Shown here in pieces: positions 18,057-26,727 of a DNA stretch of 64,000 nt; the stretch's first letter is position 1; every line of letters starts with the position of its first letter. Where the stretch lies: contig NZ_CP070969.1 in NCBI RefSeq assembly GCF_017086365.1, positions 682,001 to 746,000 on the forward strand. The letters are read 5' to 3'. The DNA is from Paenibacillus tianjinensis (GTDB lineage: Bacteria; Bacillota; Bacilli; Paenibacillales; Paenibacillaceae). Under the pieces are notes generated by a model. That model ran no database searches. It was not told the DNA's origin and was given only the letters and a program-made list of their open reading frames with translations. Made by a program: the position numbers and the translations under genes.

Positions 18057-18845
18057 ATGAGAATCATTATTTCGCCTGCCAAAAAGATGAAGACAGACAC
18101 AGATATCTTTACGGAGCGCCAGACGCCGCAATTTCTAAGCGAATCGGAGACTCTGCTGGCCGCTTTAAAACAACTGAGCTACGAGGAACTAAAAGCCATA
18201 TGGAAATGCAATGATGCAATCGCCACGCTGAATCTTGAGCGAATTCGGGATATGGATTTAACCCGGAACCTGACGCCGGCCCTTTTATCCTACGAAGGCA
18301 TTCAATATCAATACATGGCACCGGGCGTGCTGCAAATGGAGGAGCTGGAGTACCTGCAGGAGCATTTGCGGATATTGTCCGGGTTCTATGGGATGCTCCG
18401 GCCGTTTGACGGGGTGGTTCCCTACCGCCTAGAAATGCAGGCCAAGCTGGCCGGGCCCGGATTCAGTTCGCTCTATGGATTTTGGAACAGAAGACTGGCG
18501 GACCAGCTTGTCTCGGAGAGTAAGTATATCCTGAATTTAGCCTCCAAGGAATATAGCAAATGTATCTCCCCTTATCTGGGCAAGGATGTCCGGATGGTTA
18601 CTTGTGTGTTCGGGCAGGAAATCGGCGGTAAGGTAGTTGAAAAAGCGACTTTCGCCAAGATGGCCAGAGGTGAGATGGTACGCTTCATGGCTGAGCGGCA
18701 AATCCGGCATGTGGAGGAGATTAAGGGCTTCACCGGACTGGAATTCAGTTATGCTGATGAGTTGTCGAGTGAGAGTACCTATGTGTTTATACAAAAAACG
18801 GGCAATGGCGGTCAGTCTTCTCATAGATTGTCCAGCGATAAATAG
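18057..18845 (+). CDS. yaaA: YaaA peroxide stress protein (DUF328)
   Basis: A 262-residue protein of the YaaA/UPF0246 family. The conserved opening MRIIISPAKKMK and the LSGFYGMLRPFDGVVPYRLEM, YGFWN and LNLASKEYSK segments are present, and the length is normal. E. coli YaaA limits free iron and oxidative DNA damage and binds DNA; the same role here is by homology. AAAGGGAGTATC precedes the ATG. It is a single gene closed by the terminator at 18885. Confidence 0.93.
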   Translation: MRIIISPAKKMKTDTDIFTERQTPQFLSESETLLAALKQLSYEELKAIWKCNDAIATLNLERIRDMDLTRNLTPALLSYEGIQYQYMAPGVLQMEELEYLQEHLRILSGFYGMLRPFDGVVPYRLEMQAKLAGPGFSSLYGFWNRRLADQLVSESKYILNLASKEYSKCISPYLGKDVRMVTCVFGQEIGGKVVEKATFAKMARGEMVRFMAERQIRHVEEIKGFTGLEFSYADELSSESTYVFIQKTGNGGQSSHRLSSDK

Positions 18846-18884
18846 AGATTTGCCAGCATTCCGGGTTGCTGCTCTTATGCAGAG

Positions 18885-18911
18885 CCGTCCTTTCACAGGA
18901 CGGTTTTTTAT
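18885..18911 (+). terminator. terminator after yaaA
   Basis: CCGTCCT pairs with AGGACGG over a 5-base loop, followed by TTTTTTATTTT. Confidence 0.88.
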
Positions 18912-18982
18912 TTTGGGATTTATCCAATTAGATGGACAACTTCTATAAAAATTGGGAATGAATCTTTAATTTGCTAACTTCA

Positions 18983-19006
18983 TTGTAAGCGCTTGCGAAT
19001 TATAAT
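18983..19006 (+). promoter_or_regulatory. cre site and -10 of xylanase promoter
   Basis: TTGTAAGCGCTTGCGA (18983-18998) matches 15 of 16 positions of the cre consensus WTGNAANCGNWNNCAW. It directly precedes a consensus -10 TATAAT (19001-19006). CcpA bound here would overlap the promoter, so glucose repression of the xylanase is predicted. Confidence 0.75.
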
Positions 19007-19146
19007 TTACTCGGAAAGGAGGTGAAATCAAGTTTTTGGAAGTTAAGGCGATAAGTTAGGAGCACTAGGTTGAATCAGCCGGACCAGCCGGTAAGTAGTG
19101 TAAGGTAAGCAGTAACCAACAACAAAACACTTTAGGAGGTAAGGGT

Positions 19147-19782
19147 ATGTTTAAGTTTAATAAGAAATTGTTAACGGCCTTATTTGCAGCTTCAATGAGT
19201 TTTAGCTTATTTGCAGCAACCTCAAATGCAGCGACAGACTATTGGCAGAATTGGACCGATGGCGGCGGGACAGTAAATGCTACTAACGGATCTGGCGGAA
19301 ACTACAGTGTGAACTGGTCCAATACCGGGAATTTTGTTGTTGGTAAAGGCTGGACTACCGGATCACCGACTAGAACCATCAACTATAATGCAGGCGTCTG
19401 GGCGCCGTCCGGGAATGGATATTTGACACTCTATGGATGGACAAGAAACTCACTGATCGAATACTACGTTGTGGATAGCTGGGGTACTTACAGACCTACC
19501 GGAACCTATAAAGGGACCGTGACCAGTGATGGGGGCACATACGATATTTATACAGCCACACGAACCAATGCACCTTCCATTGATGGAACGGCTACCTTCA
19601 CTCAGTTCTGGAGTGTACGGCAGTCGAAGAGAGCGACCGGAAGCAACGTTGCCATCACTTTTAGCAACCACGTGAATGCATGGAAGAATTATGGGATGAA
19701 TTTGGGCAGCAGCTGGTCTTACCAGGTGCTGGCGACCGAGGGGTATCAAAGCAGCGGCAGTTCTAACGTAACCGTGTGGTAA
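19147..19782 (+). CDS. secreted GH11 endo-1,4-beta-xylanase
   Basis: A 211-residue family 11 xylanase that cuts internal beta-1,4 bonds of xylan outside the cell. The signal peptide ends near ATSNA with mature protein starting [11 protein letters not shown]. Catalytic residues are intact: nucleophile Glu105 in [11 protein letters not shown] and acid/base Glu198 in [10 protein letters not shown]. The Pro-Ser thumb loop ([10 protein letters not shown]) and the [12 protein letters not shown] strand are also present. No carbohydrate-binding module is attached. AGGAGGTAAGGGT precedes the ATG. It is a single gene under the cre site at 18983. Confidence 0.97.
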   Translation: MFKFNKKLLTALFAASMSFSLFAATSNAATDYWQNWTDGGGTVNATNGSGGNYSVNWSNTGNFVVGKGWTTGSPTRTINYNAGVWAPSGNGYLTLYGWTRNSLIEYYVVDSWGTYRPTGTYKGTVTSDGGTYDIYTATRTNAPSIDGTATFTQFWSVRQSKRATGSNVAITFSNHVNAWKNYGMNLGSSWSYQVLATEGYQSSGSSNVTVW

Positions 19783-19901
19783 CCGTTCAGCTGTCAACAG
19801 GGCAGCAGACAGTTTCATTGATTTGACCAGGGCCTGCCGGCCTTACAGCCGGGGGCCTAATATTTTTTACCTTTTCCAATTCGCTTAAAGGAGAACTATC
19901 C

Positions 19902-20759
19902 ATGAGAAAATTATTGATTTTCTTTATCATAGCCGTCATTGGCGTTGTCACCGCTTGTTCGCAGGCCGAGCCTGATCAGAACGAAAAGCCTGAATCCAAG
20001 GATAACCTGGTATTCGTCCAGGGCGGGAGCTTTATAAACACCAAGTCCAATTACTATGGGAAAAATGTAATACTGGCGGATTTTTATATCAGCCCATATG
20101 AGGTAACACAGCAAGAGTGGATTGAAGTCATGGGGAGTAACCCTTCCTACTTCCAAGGCAGTAATCTGCCGGTAGAAATGGTAAGCTGGTATGACGCTGT
20201 GGAGTACTGTAACCGCCGGAGTATACAAGAAGGTCTGGAACCTTACTACAATATTAACAAGGCTGCACAAGATCCGGAGAATAAGAGCAGTAACGATAAT
20301 ATAAAGTGGACAGTAAAGATCAACGAGGGAGTGAATGGTTACCGGCTGCCGACAGAAGCGGAGTGGGAATATGCTGCAGGCGGAGGCCAGTTGAGCAAGA
20401 GCTACACCTACAGCGGAAGCAACAATGCCGATGAAGTTGCCTGGTATTGGAGAAATGCCGGGGATCAATATTTATCTGGAGAATGGAACTGGCCCATCAT
20501 TGAAAACAACAATAATGCAACCCACTCTGCGGGGATCAAGAAGCCCAATGAGCTGGGGCTTTACGATATGTCAGGCAACGTAAGGGAATGGTGCTGGAAC
20601 TGGTACGGTGACTCGGATAGTACGGAAGGTTCTTACCGGGTTGTAAAGGGCGGGGGCTGGATTGGAGGCGTCAATAATAACGAATCCTCTTTCCGGGGCA
20701 AGTTTGAGGGCAGCGGCGTAGGTCCTGATCAGGGGTTCCGTGTGCTCCGCAGTGAGTAA
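19902..20759 (+). CDS. SUMF1/FGE-sulfatase-domain lipoprotein
   Basis: A 285-residue lipoprotein (lipobox VVTAC, Cys19) with one formylglycine-generating-enzyme-like domain at about 33-283. Signatures are FVQGGSF, PYEVTQQEWIEVMGSNPSYF, LPVEMVSWYDAVEYCNRRS, YRLPTEAEWEYAAGG, DMSGNVREWCWNWY and GFRVLRSE. In true sulfatase activators two C-terminal Cys residues bind copper. Here the only Cys in that half is in REWCWN, so formylglycine formation is unlikely. Such domains often serve as binding modules on the cell surface. There is no sulfatase nearby. AAAGGAG precedes the ATG. Function unknown. Confidence 0.85.
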   Translation: MRKLLIFFIIAVIGVVTACSQAEPDQNEKPESKDNLVFVQGGSFINTKSNYYGKNVILADFYISPYEVTQQEWIEVMGSNPSYFQGSNLPVEMVSWYDAVEYCNRRSIQEGLEPYYNINKAAQDPENKSSNDNIKWTVKINEGVNGYRLPTEAEWEYAAGGGQLSKSYTYSGSNNADEVAWYWRNAGDQYLSGEWNWPIIENNNNATHSAGIKKPNELGLYDMSGNVREWCWNWYGDSDSTEGSYRVVKGGGWIGGVNNNESSFRGKFEGSGVGPDQGFRVLRSE

Positions 20760-20959
20760 TGTGATAACCCTGCCCAGGTGCTAAGCAATTCGCCTTCTGC
20801 TCTTGTCCCCTTAAATATCAAAGAATCCCCGGCAAATGCACAAATTGTACATGTAGGCTTCAATTTGTACATAGGACATAGATTTTTTAAAGGGGATGGA
20901 TTGGCAGATGGAGAATAAAAGCTGATTGGATAAATTAGAACTGGTGAAGGCGGGGACTT

Positions 20960-23900
20960 ATGATGTTCAAAAAAGATCTATTAGATAAAAAGAGTTTACT
21001 CAAAGAATTAGATTCACTGGGACATTCAGACAGAATCCGTACGGTGGCCATGCTGGGCCGTAATCATATGAAATCAGCCGAGTACCCGGAATTGCTCGCT
21101 TCATTACTGAAGGGGGGAGTCTACGAGGCTCAGCTTGCCATTATTGGCGCTATTGCCACACAGAATGCCAACATCATTGTGTCAGCATTAAAGCATCCTA
21201 AGGCTACTATTCGACATCAGGCTGCTGGTCTTCTAGCCAAAGTGGCTTCAAATATTGAGATTGAACGTGAACTCCCGGATTTATCACAGGAGGGACGCCG
21301 TAAATTGCTGCGCAATATTTCATTTGTTAACCGTCAGGAATTGGCGGAGCGGCTGCTGCCTGTTGTCTTTGCCCGGTGGGGGGCGGCGGAGGCCTCCATT
21401 TTACTGCCAGCATGTCATCAGGAAACAGTCAGTAAATGGCTTACCGATATTGGATATGCTGTTGGAAATTGGGGTAAGTTGGCCAGCCGTCATCTGGATG
21501 TGGTTGCAGCGTATTTCAGAACGACTCTAGAAGGTACACCCCCCAGGGAAAAGGGATCTGTCTGGTGGAGGTTTGCTTCTGCAATCGAAGCTTTATGCAA
21601 GGCAAAGCCGGATTTGGTGCTCGAATGTGCTATGAATCATGGACCCATGGGGGTCATCCATCCTGAACTGAAGAAACATCTGGGCATTTTAGTCCGCGTA
21701 AATCCCGATGCCGTATACAGGCTGCTAACCCGGCAGGAGTCACGAAGCGGTCTGCTTTCTCATGGGGTGCCGGAAGGCATATTAAATAGAAAAAAATACT
21801 TTTCTATCGCTCAGTGGATAGAAATAGCCAAATTACTTGCAGATACTCCCGTCCATCTGGCGAAATTACTGGACAGTATCGCTCCTTCAAGCCGTAAAGT
21901 GATTTTCGAGGCGGTATATGAAGAGGATAAGCGTCAAGAGCGTATTTTTCCGGAACGGTTACTGCAGCAGCTGCCGCATGTTGTTCGCGATCAGGAAGCC
22001 ACCCGGATGCTGGGTCTGCGTGAAATTTGTGATAGCCGGGAAAACACGATTAGGATTACAGCTTACCGTTCGATTCATCATTCCAGAGAGCCCCTGGAAC
22101 AAGCCGCATATGCATCTAATGCAGACGAACGTGCAATGGCACTCGTTCAGCTGATTAAGAGCACTGCGTTATCAAGAGAGGGTATGAATGAGACTCTGGT
22201 CTTTCTGGGACGCATCAAAAATGATCAGGATCCGGTACGGTGTGCGGTAATGACTGAGCTGGCTGGTACACCTGCGTCTATGTTTACGGATGAGAATGTA
22301 GAAGGGCTTACGGTTCTGGTTGATAGTGTCGTGGAGGCAAGAGATACTTCGTATGCTACAAGGTCTGCAACTCAGGCATTAGCATGTGTAATCATGCGGT
22401 TTAATGCAGGGCATCCCGGAAGCGGGATCTTTAAGTTTGCTTTAAGCACGATCGTAAAGTTAGCCAAGCACAGCGGGCAGCTTACCCTGCCATCCCTACA
22501 GGACAATTTCCCCCGGGGGATAGAAGAACGTTTGTTTGAAGAGATTTATCCGCTGGCGGCGGCGTCCAATCGCAGAGAAGAATACAATCTGCTGTTCAGC
22601 TTGGCGAACTCTTTTGGCAAAAGGGGTTATGGCATCTCAAAGCTTCAGAGCTTGCTAAAGGAAGCGGTAAAGGCGAAAACAGCGGCTACCTCAGCACGAG
22701 CGACAAGATATTGGCTTGCCTCTCCTGCAACAAGGGATGAAAGAGTAAGAGAACTATTAACCCTAGACAAATCGTTTATCACTATATATGAAGTGTTCCG
22801 GCATATACATCTTAAACGCCAGGAATGGCTGGATCCGTTTATTTCGGGAACTGCTATTAAAGGCAAGTTTTTAACAGGGAAAACCATTTATATGGTGCCG
22901 GCTGCGGATGGGTTTGGCAGGTGGCTGCCGCGTCAGCAAGAGTCCTTCCGGTCTCTCATTGAAAGAGTTGCTTCTGATGCCAAACGGAGTTTACAGGAGC
23001 GCTCTACAGCGATAAAGGTAATGGCAGCAATGCCTGAACTCAACACGGATAAGCTGGCTGAGTTTTTGGAAGATGAGAACATAGCTATAGTGGAAGCGGC
23101 TCTTTACGCACATTCATTATTAGAGGAGCCCGAAAAGGCACTTCTTGTTCTAATGGCGAATTTGGATGGAGACAGAGCCCGTGTGGCCATGTACTCCATT
23201 CCCAGATGCATCCGCAGAGTGAATCCGGTCGTATTGGCTTCCGTGCTTAAAGAACTGTTAGACCGCGACAAGCTGAAAATCACTGTCAGAAAGGAAGCGA
23301 TCCGGCTACTCGGTGCTTATAGAAGCAGTGACAGCATACCGGTATTGATGAATGAGATCGAAAAACCAAATGCGCATAAGGACGTAATCATTGCCATAGG
23401 GCACGCAGCGAGACAATTGTTAGATGATGAACGCGCCTGGGAGATTTTAAGCAGAATGGCTTCTTCCTCACAGAGTGATATTGCGAAAAGTATATTATTT
23501 CAACAGCCGAATGAGCTTCCCGCAGACTATAGATCAAGATATCTGGAATTAATTATTAAGATTGCAGGCCATTCCGACCCGGATACCGGAAGGCTTGCCC
23601 TGAACAGTATGATCCGCTGGTCCAACGGAAATGAAGGGGTCATCGCGCAGGCCACTGCGAAGGTTATTGTGGATTTGGCAGATAGCTCAAGATGGAATAC
23701 TGCAATGAACACGTTAACCGAAATATGCCGTGATGGTGTAGTCAATGAGCTGGTAATAGGTGTGTTCAAGCACTTGGCCAGTGTCACTATAAGTGACGAT
23801 TGGAATGCCAATGCCAAAAAAGATTTGCCCCACCGCCAACGCCTATTGAAATTTGCAGACAAACTGGCGGCACTGCCGAAGAACACACGCGTAAACCTTG

Positions 23901-24325
23901 TGCCATTATATAAAGGGATAATTGACTGTCTGGCACCGGATGAGACATTGAAGCAGCCTGTAATGAAATTATATGTAGCTTCCATTGATTGGAATGATGT
24001 AATGGAATCCGTGGCTTACTTGACTATCCTCGTGGATTGCGTCTCCAATCAGCGGCGTCTTTTGGACATTGCCTGTAAGCAGATTGCCCAAAATCTGAAA
24101 GACAGCAGGGGGTATTGGACTCCGGGGGCGATACTAGAAATTGTAGAGGTGTTATGGTCTCAAGGCAGTTACGAAGCTCAATGGCTTGGACTATCCTTGC
24201 TTGAAGTTGCTGGGGGCGAGTTGTTGTGGAGCCTTGAATGTACCCGCCTATTGAGACTATATAGAAATCATCCAAACGTTGAGCTTCGTTCACTTGCGTT
24301 AGATATTTGGACGGTAATGGAGTAG
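20960..24325 (+). CDS. large HEAT-like helical repeat protein, function unknown
   Basis: A 1121-residue cytoplasmic protein with no signal peptide or membrane segment. It is built almost wholly of short paired helices of HEAT or armadillo type; examples are HPKATIRHQAAGLLAKV (about 78-95), RKEAIRLLGAYRSSDSIPVLMNEI (about 785-810) and AQATAKVIVDLADSSRWNTAMNTL. No catalytic motif is visible. Proteins of this shape are scaffolds or peptide/nucleic-acid binders. AAGGCGGGG precedes tandem ATGs at 20960 and 20963. It stands alone; an insertion sequence begins 12 bases after its stop, so any downstream partner gene has been separated from it. The two TTGTACAT copies upstream (about 20848-20876) may belong to its promoter. 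Confidence 0.75.
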   Translation: MMFKKDLLDKKSLLKELDSLGHSDRIRTVAMLGRNHMKSAEYPELLASLLKGGVYEAQLAIIGAIATQNANIIVSALKHPKATIRHQAAGLLAKVASNIEIERELPDLSQEGRRKLLRNISFVNRQELAERLLPVVFARWGAAEASILLPACHQETVSKWLTDIGYAVGNWGKLASRHLDVVAAYFRTTLEGTPPREKGSVWWRFASAIEALCKAKPDLVLECAMNHGPMGVIHPELKKHLGILVRVNPDAVYRLLTRQESRSGLLSHGVPEGILNRKKYFSIAQWIEIAKLLADTPVHLAKLLDSIAPSSRKVIFEAVYEEDKRQERIFPERLLQQLPHVVRDQEATRMLGLREICDSRENTIRITAYRSIHHSREPLEQAAYASNADERAMALVQLIKSTALSREGMNETLVFLGRIKNDQDPVRCAVMTELAGTPASMFTDENVEGLTVLVDSVVEARDTSYATRSATQALACVIMRFNAGHPGSGIFKFALSTIVKLAKHSGQLTLPSLQDNFPRGIEERLFEEIYPLAAASNRREEYNLLFSLANSFGKRGYGISKLQSLLKEAVKAKTAATSARATRYWLASPATRDERVRELLTLDKSFITIYEVFRHIHLKRQEWLDPFISGTAIKGKFLTGKTIYMVPAADGFGRWLPRQQESFRSLIERVASDAKRSLQERSTAIKVMAAMPELNTDKLAEFLEDENIAIVEAALYAHSLLEEPEKALLVLMANLDGDRARVAMYSIPRCIRRVNPVVLASVLKELLDRDKLKITVRKEAIRLLGAYRSSDSIPVLMNEIEKPNAHKDVIIAIGHAARQLLDDERAWEILSRMASSSQSDIAKSILFQQPNELPADYRSRYLELIIKIAGHSDPDTGRLALNSMIRWSNGNEGVIAQATAKVIVDLADSSRWNTAMNTLTEICRDGVVNELVIGVFKHLASVTISDDWNANAKKDLPHRQRLLKFADKLAALPKNTRVNLVPLYKGIIDCLAPDETLKQPVMKLYVASIDWNDVMESVAYLTILVDCVSNQRRLLDIACKQIAQNLKDSRGYWTPGAILEIVEVLWSQGSYEAQWLGLSLLEVAGGELLWSLECTRLLRLYRNHPNVELRSLALDIWTVME

Positions 24326-24429
24326 GTTTGAAGAAAAGGGACTGTCCCATAAGTAGATTTTTTCGAGTAGAGACAGACCCTTTTCATTATTCAAAACCGA
24401 AAAATGTCAACAATGAAGCGATTCTCCTG

Positions 24430-25989
24430 TTATTGGAGGATCGCTGCTCTGCGTTTTTGGTCGTTTGCAGCTTGCTTCAGTAGATTGTGGGCAAGGGAAA
24501 GCCATCCGACTTCAAGCGTCACTTTTTCCATGCCGCGAAGCAGAAACCGCCGGAAACCCCGGTTGTTCTTTAGTTGTCCAAATACACTTTCTGGTTCTGT
24601 CATTCGACGTACGGCCAAAGTGAAGCCTTCCTCGCTTTGCAAAATTGCCCGAGCTTGTTTCTGGTACCGCAGTCGTTCCAGACTGACAACCACTTCCCGA
24701 TTTCCTTCGGCTTTCGTACATCTTTCCTTCAGTGGACAGCCCACGCAGCTCTGGCTACGGTAATGACGTTTTCGGATTTCATATCCACTCTCTAACGTTT
24801 CCTTGCTTTCTTTGCGAAAATGCAGCGTTTGTCCGGCGGGGCATGTCCATGTATCTACGGCTTCGTCGTACGTCCAGTTCTCAATCTTTCCGATATTCTC
24901 TTTCCACGCTTTGCTCTTTTCTTTGTGGTAGCTGCCGTATTTGACCACGGCCTTCACGTGTTCGTTTTCCAAATAGGCATAATTTTCTTCACTGCCGTAG
25001 CCGGCATCCGCGATCACCGCCCTCGGAAGTCTCCCTAGGATCTGCCGCACCTTTTCTAAGTGCGGCTGTAAACAACGCGTATCCGTCGGTCTTTGGTGTA
25101 GACTGTACGCCAAAATAAACTGGTTTTCGGTGCCGATCTGTACATTGTAGCCGGGTTTGAGTTGACCGTTTCGCATGTGATCTTCCTTCATCCGCATGAA
25201 GGTGGCATCCGGGTCCGTCTTACTAAAGCTGTTTCGGTCCCCGAGCAGGTTTTGGTATTGCTCATATTTCAGCAGTCTCGGAAACAGATCCTTACGGAGC
25301 CTCCGAACCGCTTTTTTCAATGGCTTGTTCTTGGGCTTCTTCAGCAGTTGCGACTCTAACGACTGGGTCATTTGTTCAAGTTTCTCACTGTCGATCTCGG
25401 CGGACTCGCCAAGTTCGCTCAGATCCTGGCCGCGGTGTTCCTGTTCTTCTTGTTTCTCTACAGCCTCAATGTCGGCAAACAATGCATGTACCTTTTCTTG
25501 CAGCTTGGCTTTATGCTTACTAACGGCTTTACCCCACACGAAGGTATAGCGATTCGCATTTGCCTCTATTTTTGTGCCATCTACAAAATAATGCTCGAAG
25601 GAGATGTATTTCTCGTCCGCCAGAAACTGAAGCACGGCGGTAAATACCATTTCTAGGACGTCCTTCATCCGCTGAGAACGAAAGCGGTTGAGCGTGCGGA
25701 AATCCGGGCGTTGTCGTCCCGCTAGCCACATGAAGGGAATGTTTTCTCGGACCGCTTTGGCGATTTGCCGGGAGGAATAAATGCGCTGCGTATACGCATA
25801 GATAATGACTTTGGTGAGCATTTTAGGGTGGTAGCTGTCACGGCCGCCACCGGGATAGGCAGCGTCAAAGATGGTGTCGTCTAGCCGATTGACGGCTGCG
25901 TTAACGACACGAACGAGGTGGTTTTCGGGAATATCTTCTTCCAGATCCATTGGCAAGCAAAGTTGGTCCATGGTATATTGAATGTACAA
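24430..25989 (-). CDS. IS1182-family DDE transposase
   Basis: A 519-residue transposase. The opening YIQYTMDQLCLPMDLEEDIP, the DSYHPKMLTKVIIYAY segment, FVDGTKIEANANRYTFVW and IADAGYGSEENY, and the C-terminal Cys-containing SCVGCPLKERC plus QLKNNRGFRRFLLRG are typical of IS1182-type transposases. The probable start is TTG at 25989 with AAAGGAGAGG upstream; a longer open frame reaches ATG 26082 but lacks a ribosome site. No frameshift or stop interrupts it, so it may still be active. Confidence 0.9.
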   Translation of the reverse strand: MYIQYTMDQLCLPMDLEEDIPENHLVRVVNAAVNRLDDTIFDAAYPGGGRDSYHPKMLTKVIIYAYTQRIYSSRQIAKAVRENIPFMWLAGRQRPDFRTLNRFRSQRMKDVLEMVFTAVLQFLADEKYISFEHYFVDGTKIEANANRYTFVWGKAVSKHKAKLQEKVHALFADIEAVEKQEEQEHRGQDLSELGESAEIDSEKLEQMTQSLESQLLKKPKNKPLKKAVRRLRKDLFPRLLKYEQYQNLLGDRNSFSKTDPDATFMRMKEDHMRNGQLKPGYNVQIGTENQFILAYSLHQRPTDTRCLQPHLEKVRQILGRLPRAVIADAGYGSEENYAYLENEHVKAVVKYGSYHKEKSKAWKENIGKIENWTYDEAVDTWTCPAGQTLHFRKESKETLESGYEIRKRHYRSQSCVGCPLKERCTKAEGNREVVVSLERLRYQKQARAILQSEEGFTLAVRRMTEPESVFGQLKNNRGFRRFLLRGMEKVTLEVGWLSLAHNLLKQAANDQKRRAAILQ

Positions 25990-26119
25990 AAGAAACCTCT
26001 CCTTTGAAATGGTTGTGTGGTAACTCCATTTTACCAAAGGATGGTTTCTTTTTTGTGCGATTTTTAAAGATTGTAGATCCATTTCCCGCTTAAACAGCGG
26101 AGAGGACGGAACGATTGTG

Positions 26120-26200
26120 GAAAAGCGGCAGCGGTCGCCTTGGTCTCCGGATTTTCACCGCTAAGGGGAATGAAAAAAATCTGGAGAGCACAGCGATTGG
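26120..26200. repeat. palindromic intergenic repeat, copy 2
   Basis: Arms TCTCCGGATTTT (26144-26155) and AAAATCTGGAGA (26176-26187) align with the arms of the copy at 14404-14480, and the flanking GCGGTCGCCTT and CAGCG blocks also align. The central hairpin is degenerate. It lies inside the span between the IS inverted repeats. Confidence 0.65.
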
Positions 26201-26262
26201 AACAACGGTCCGTTCGCGGAGCGTCCACCCAAGTGCTCACGTTGATCCTACTTAAAAAAACA

Positions 26263-26312
26263 GGGGCTATCCCAAGCAGCCATTTCATGGCTTTTGGGAC
26301 AGCCCCGTTTTT
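26263..26312 (+). terminator. terminator-like hairpin at IS right end, intron insertion target
   Basis: GGGGCTATCCCAAGC (26263-26277) folds onto GCTTTTGGGACAGCCCC (26290-26306) and is followed by GTTTTT. The 3' arm is also the right inverted repeat of the IS. The group II intron begins directly after it. Confidence 0.75.
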
Positions 26313-26727
26313 GTGGTACGCCCAGCATGGGCGTCATCTCTAGGGTGAAAGTCCCGAGCGGGGGCTGGCAAGCGCCTACCGTTAGCCAAGGGCAAGGGTG
26401 TCCACCATGAGGCGGAATCTGAAGGAAGCCGGAGGCAAAAGCACGACCTGAGGTACACGAATCCAATTTGAGGCGGTTGCAGCCGGATGAGTCACCCATA
26501 CATGACAAAATCCAAAGCTGCCAAGGGCTGCAGCCGTAAACTTGGGCAGGTGCGGGCGGAAAGATGACGTTCTTATCTGGGGAGGCCTGCCGGAGGGGCA
26601 AGGAAAAAAAAAACTTGTAACCGTAGCCGAGAGGCTGCGCTGAACCGGCAGGAGTCAGCAGAGGCCATAGTACGTAAACTGCTGCAGCGTTTACGGAAGG
26701 GCTGAACCGAAAGGAGAGAGGAAACCG

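Larger units (their letters stand above)
24338..26306 (-). mobile_element. IS1182-family insertion sequence
   Basis: The element is bounded by imperfect inverted repeats: GGGACTGTCCCATAAG at 24338-24353 and the complement of CTTTTGGGACAGCCCC at 26291-26306 (14 of 16 positions match). It carries one transposase on the minus strand. I could not identify a target duplication. The 300 bases between the transposase start and the right repeat are longer than expected and contain a palindromic repeat (26120-26200). The right boundary is therefore less certain than the left. Confidence 0.75.

Noticed and set aside
19902-20759. Sulfatase-activating formylglycine generator
   Set aside because: The copper-binding Cys pair is missing, the protein is a lipoprotein, and no sulfatase is nearby.
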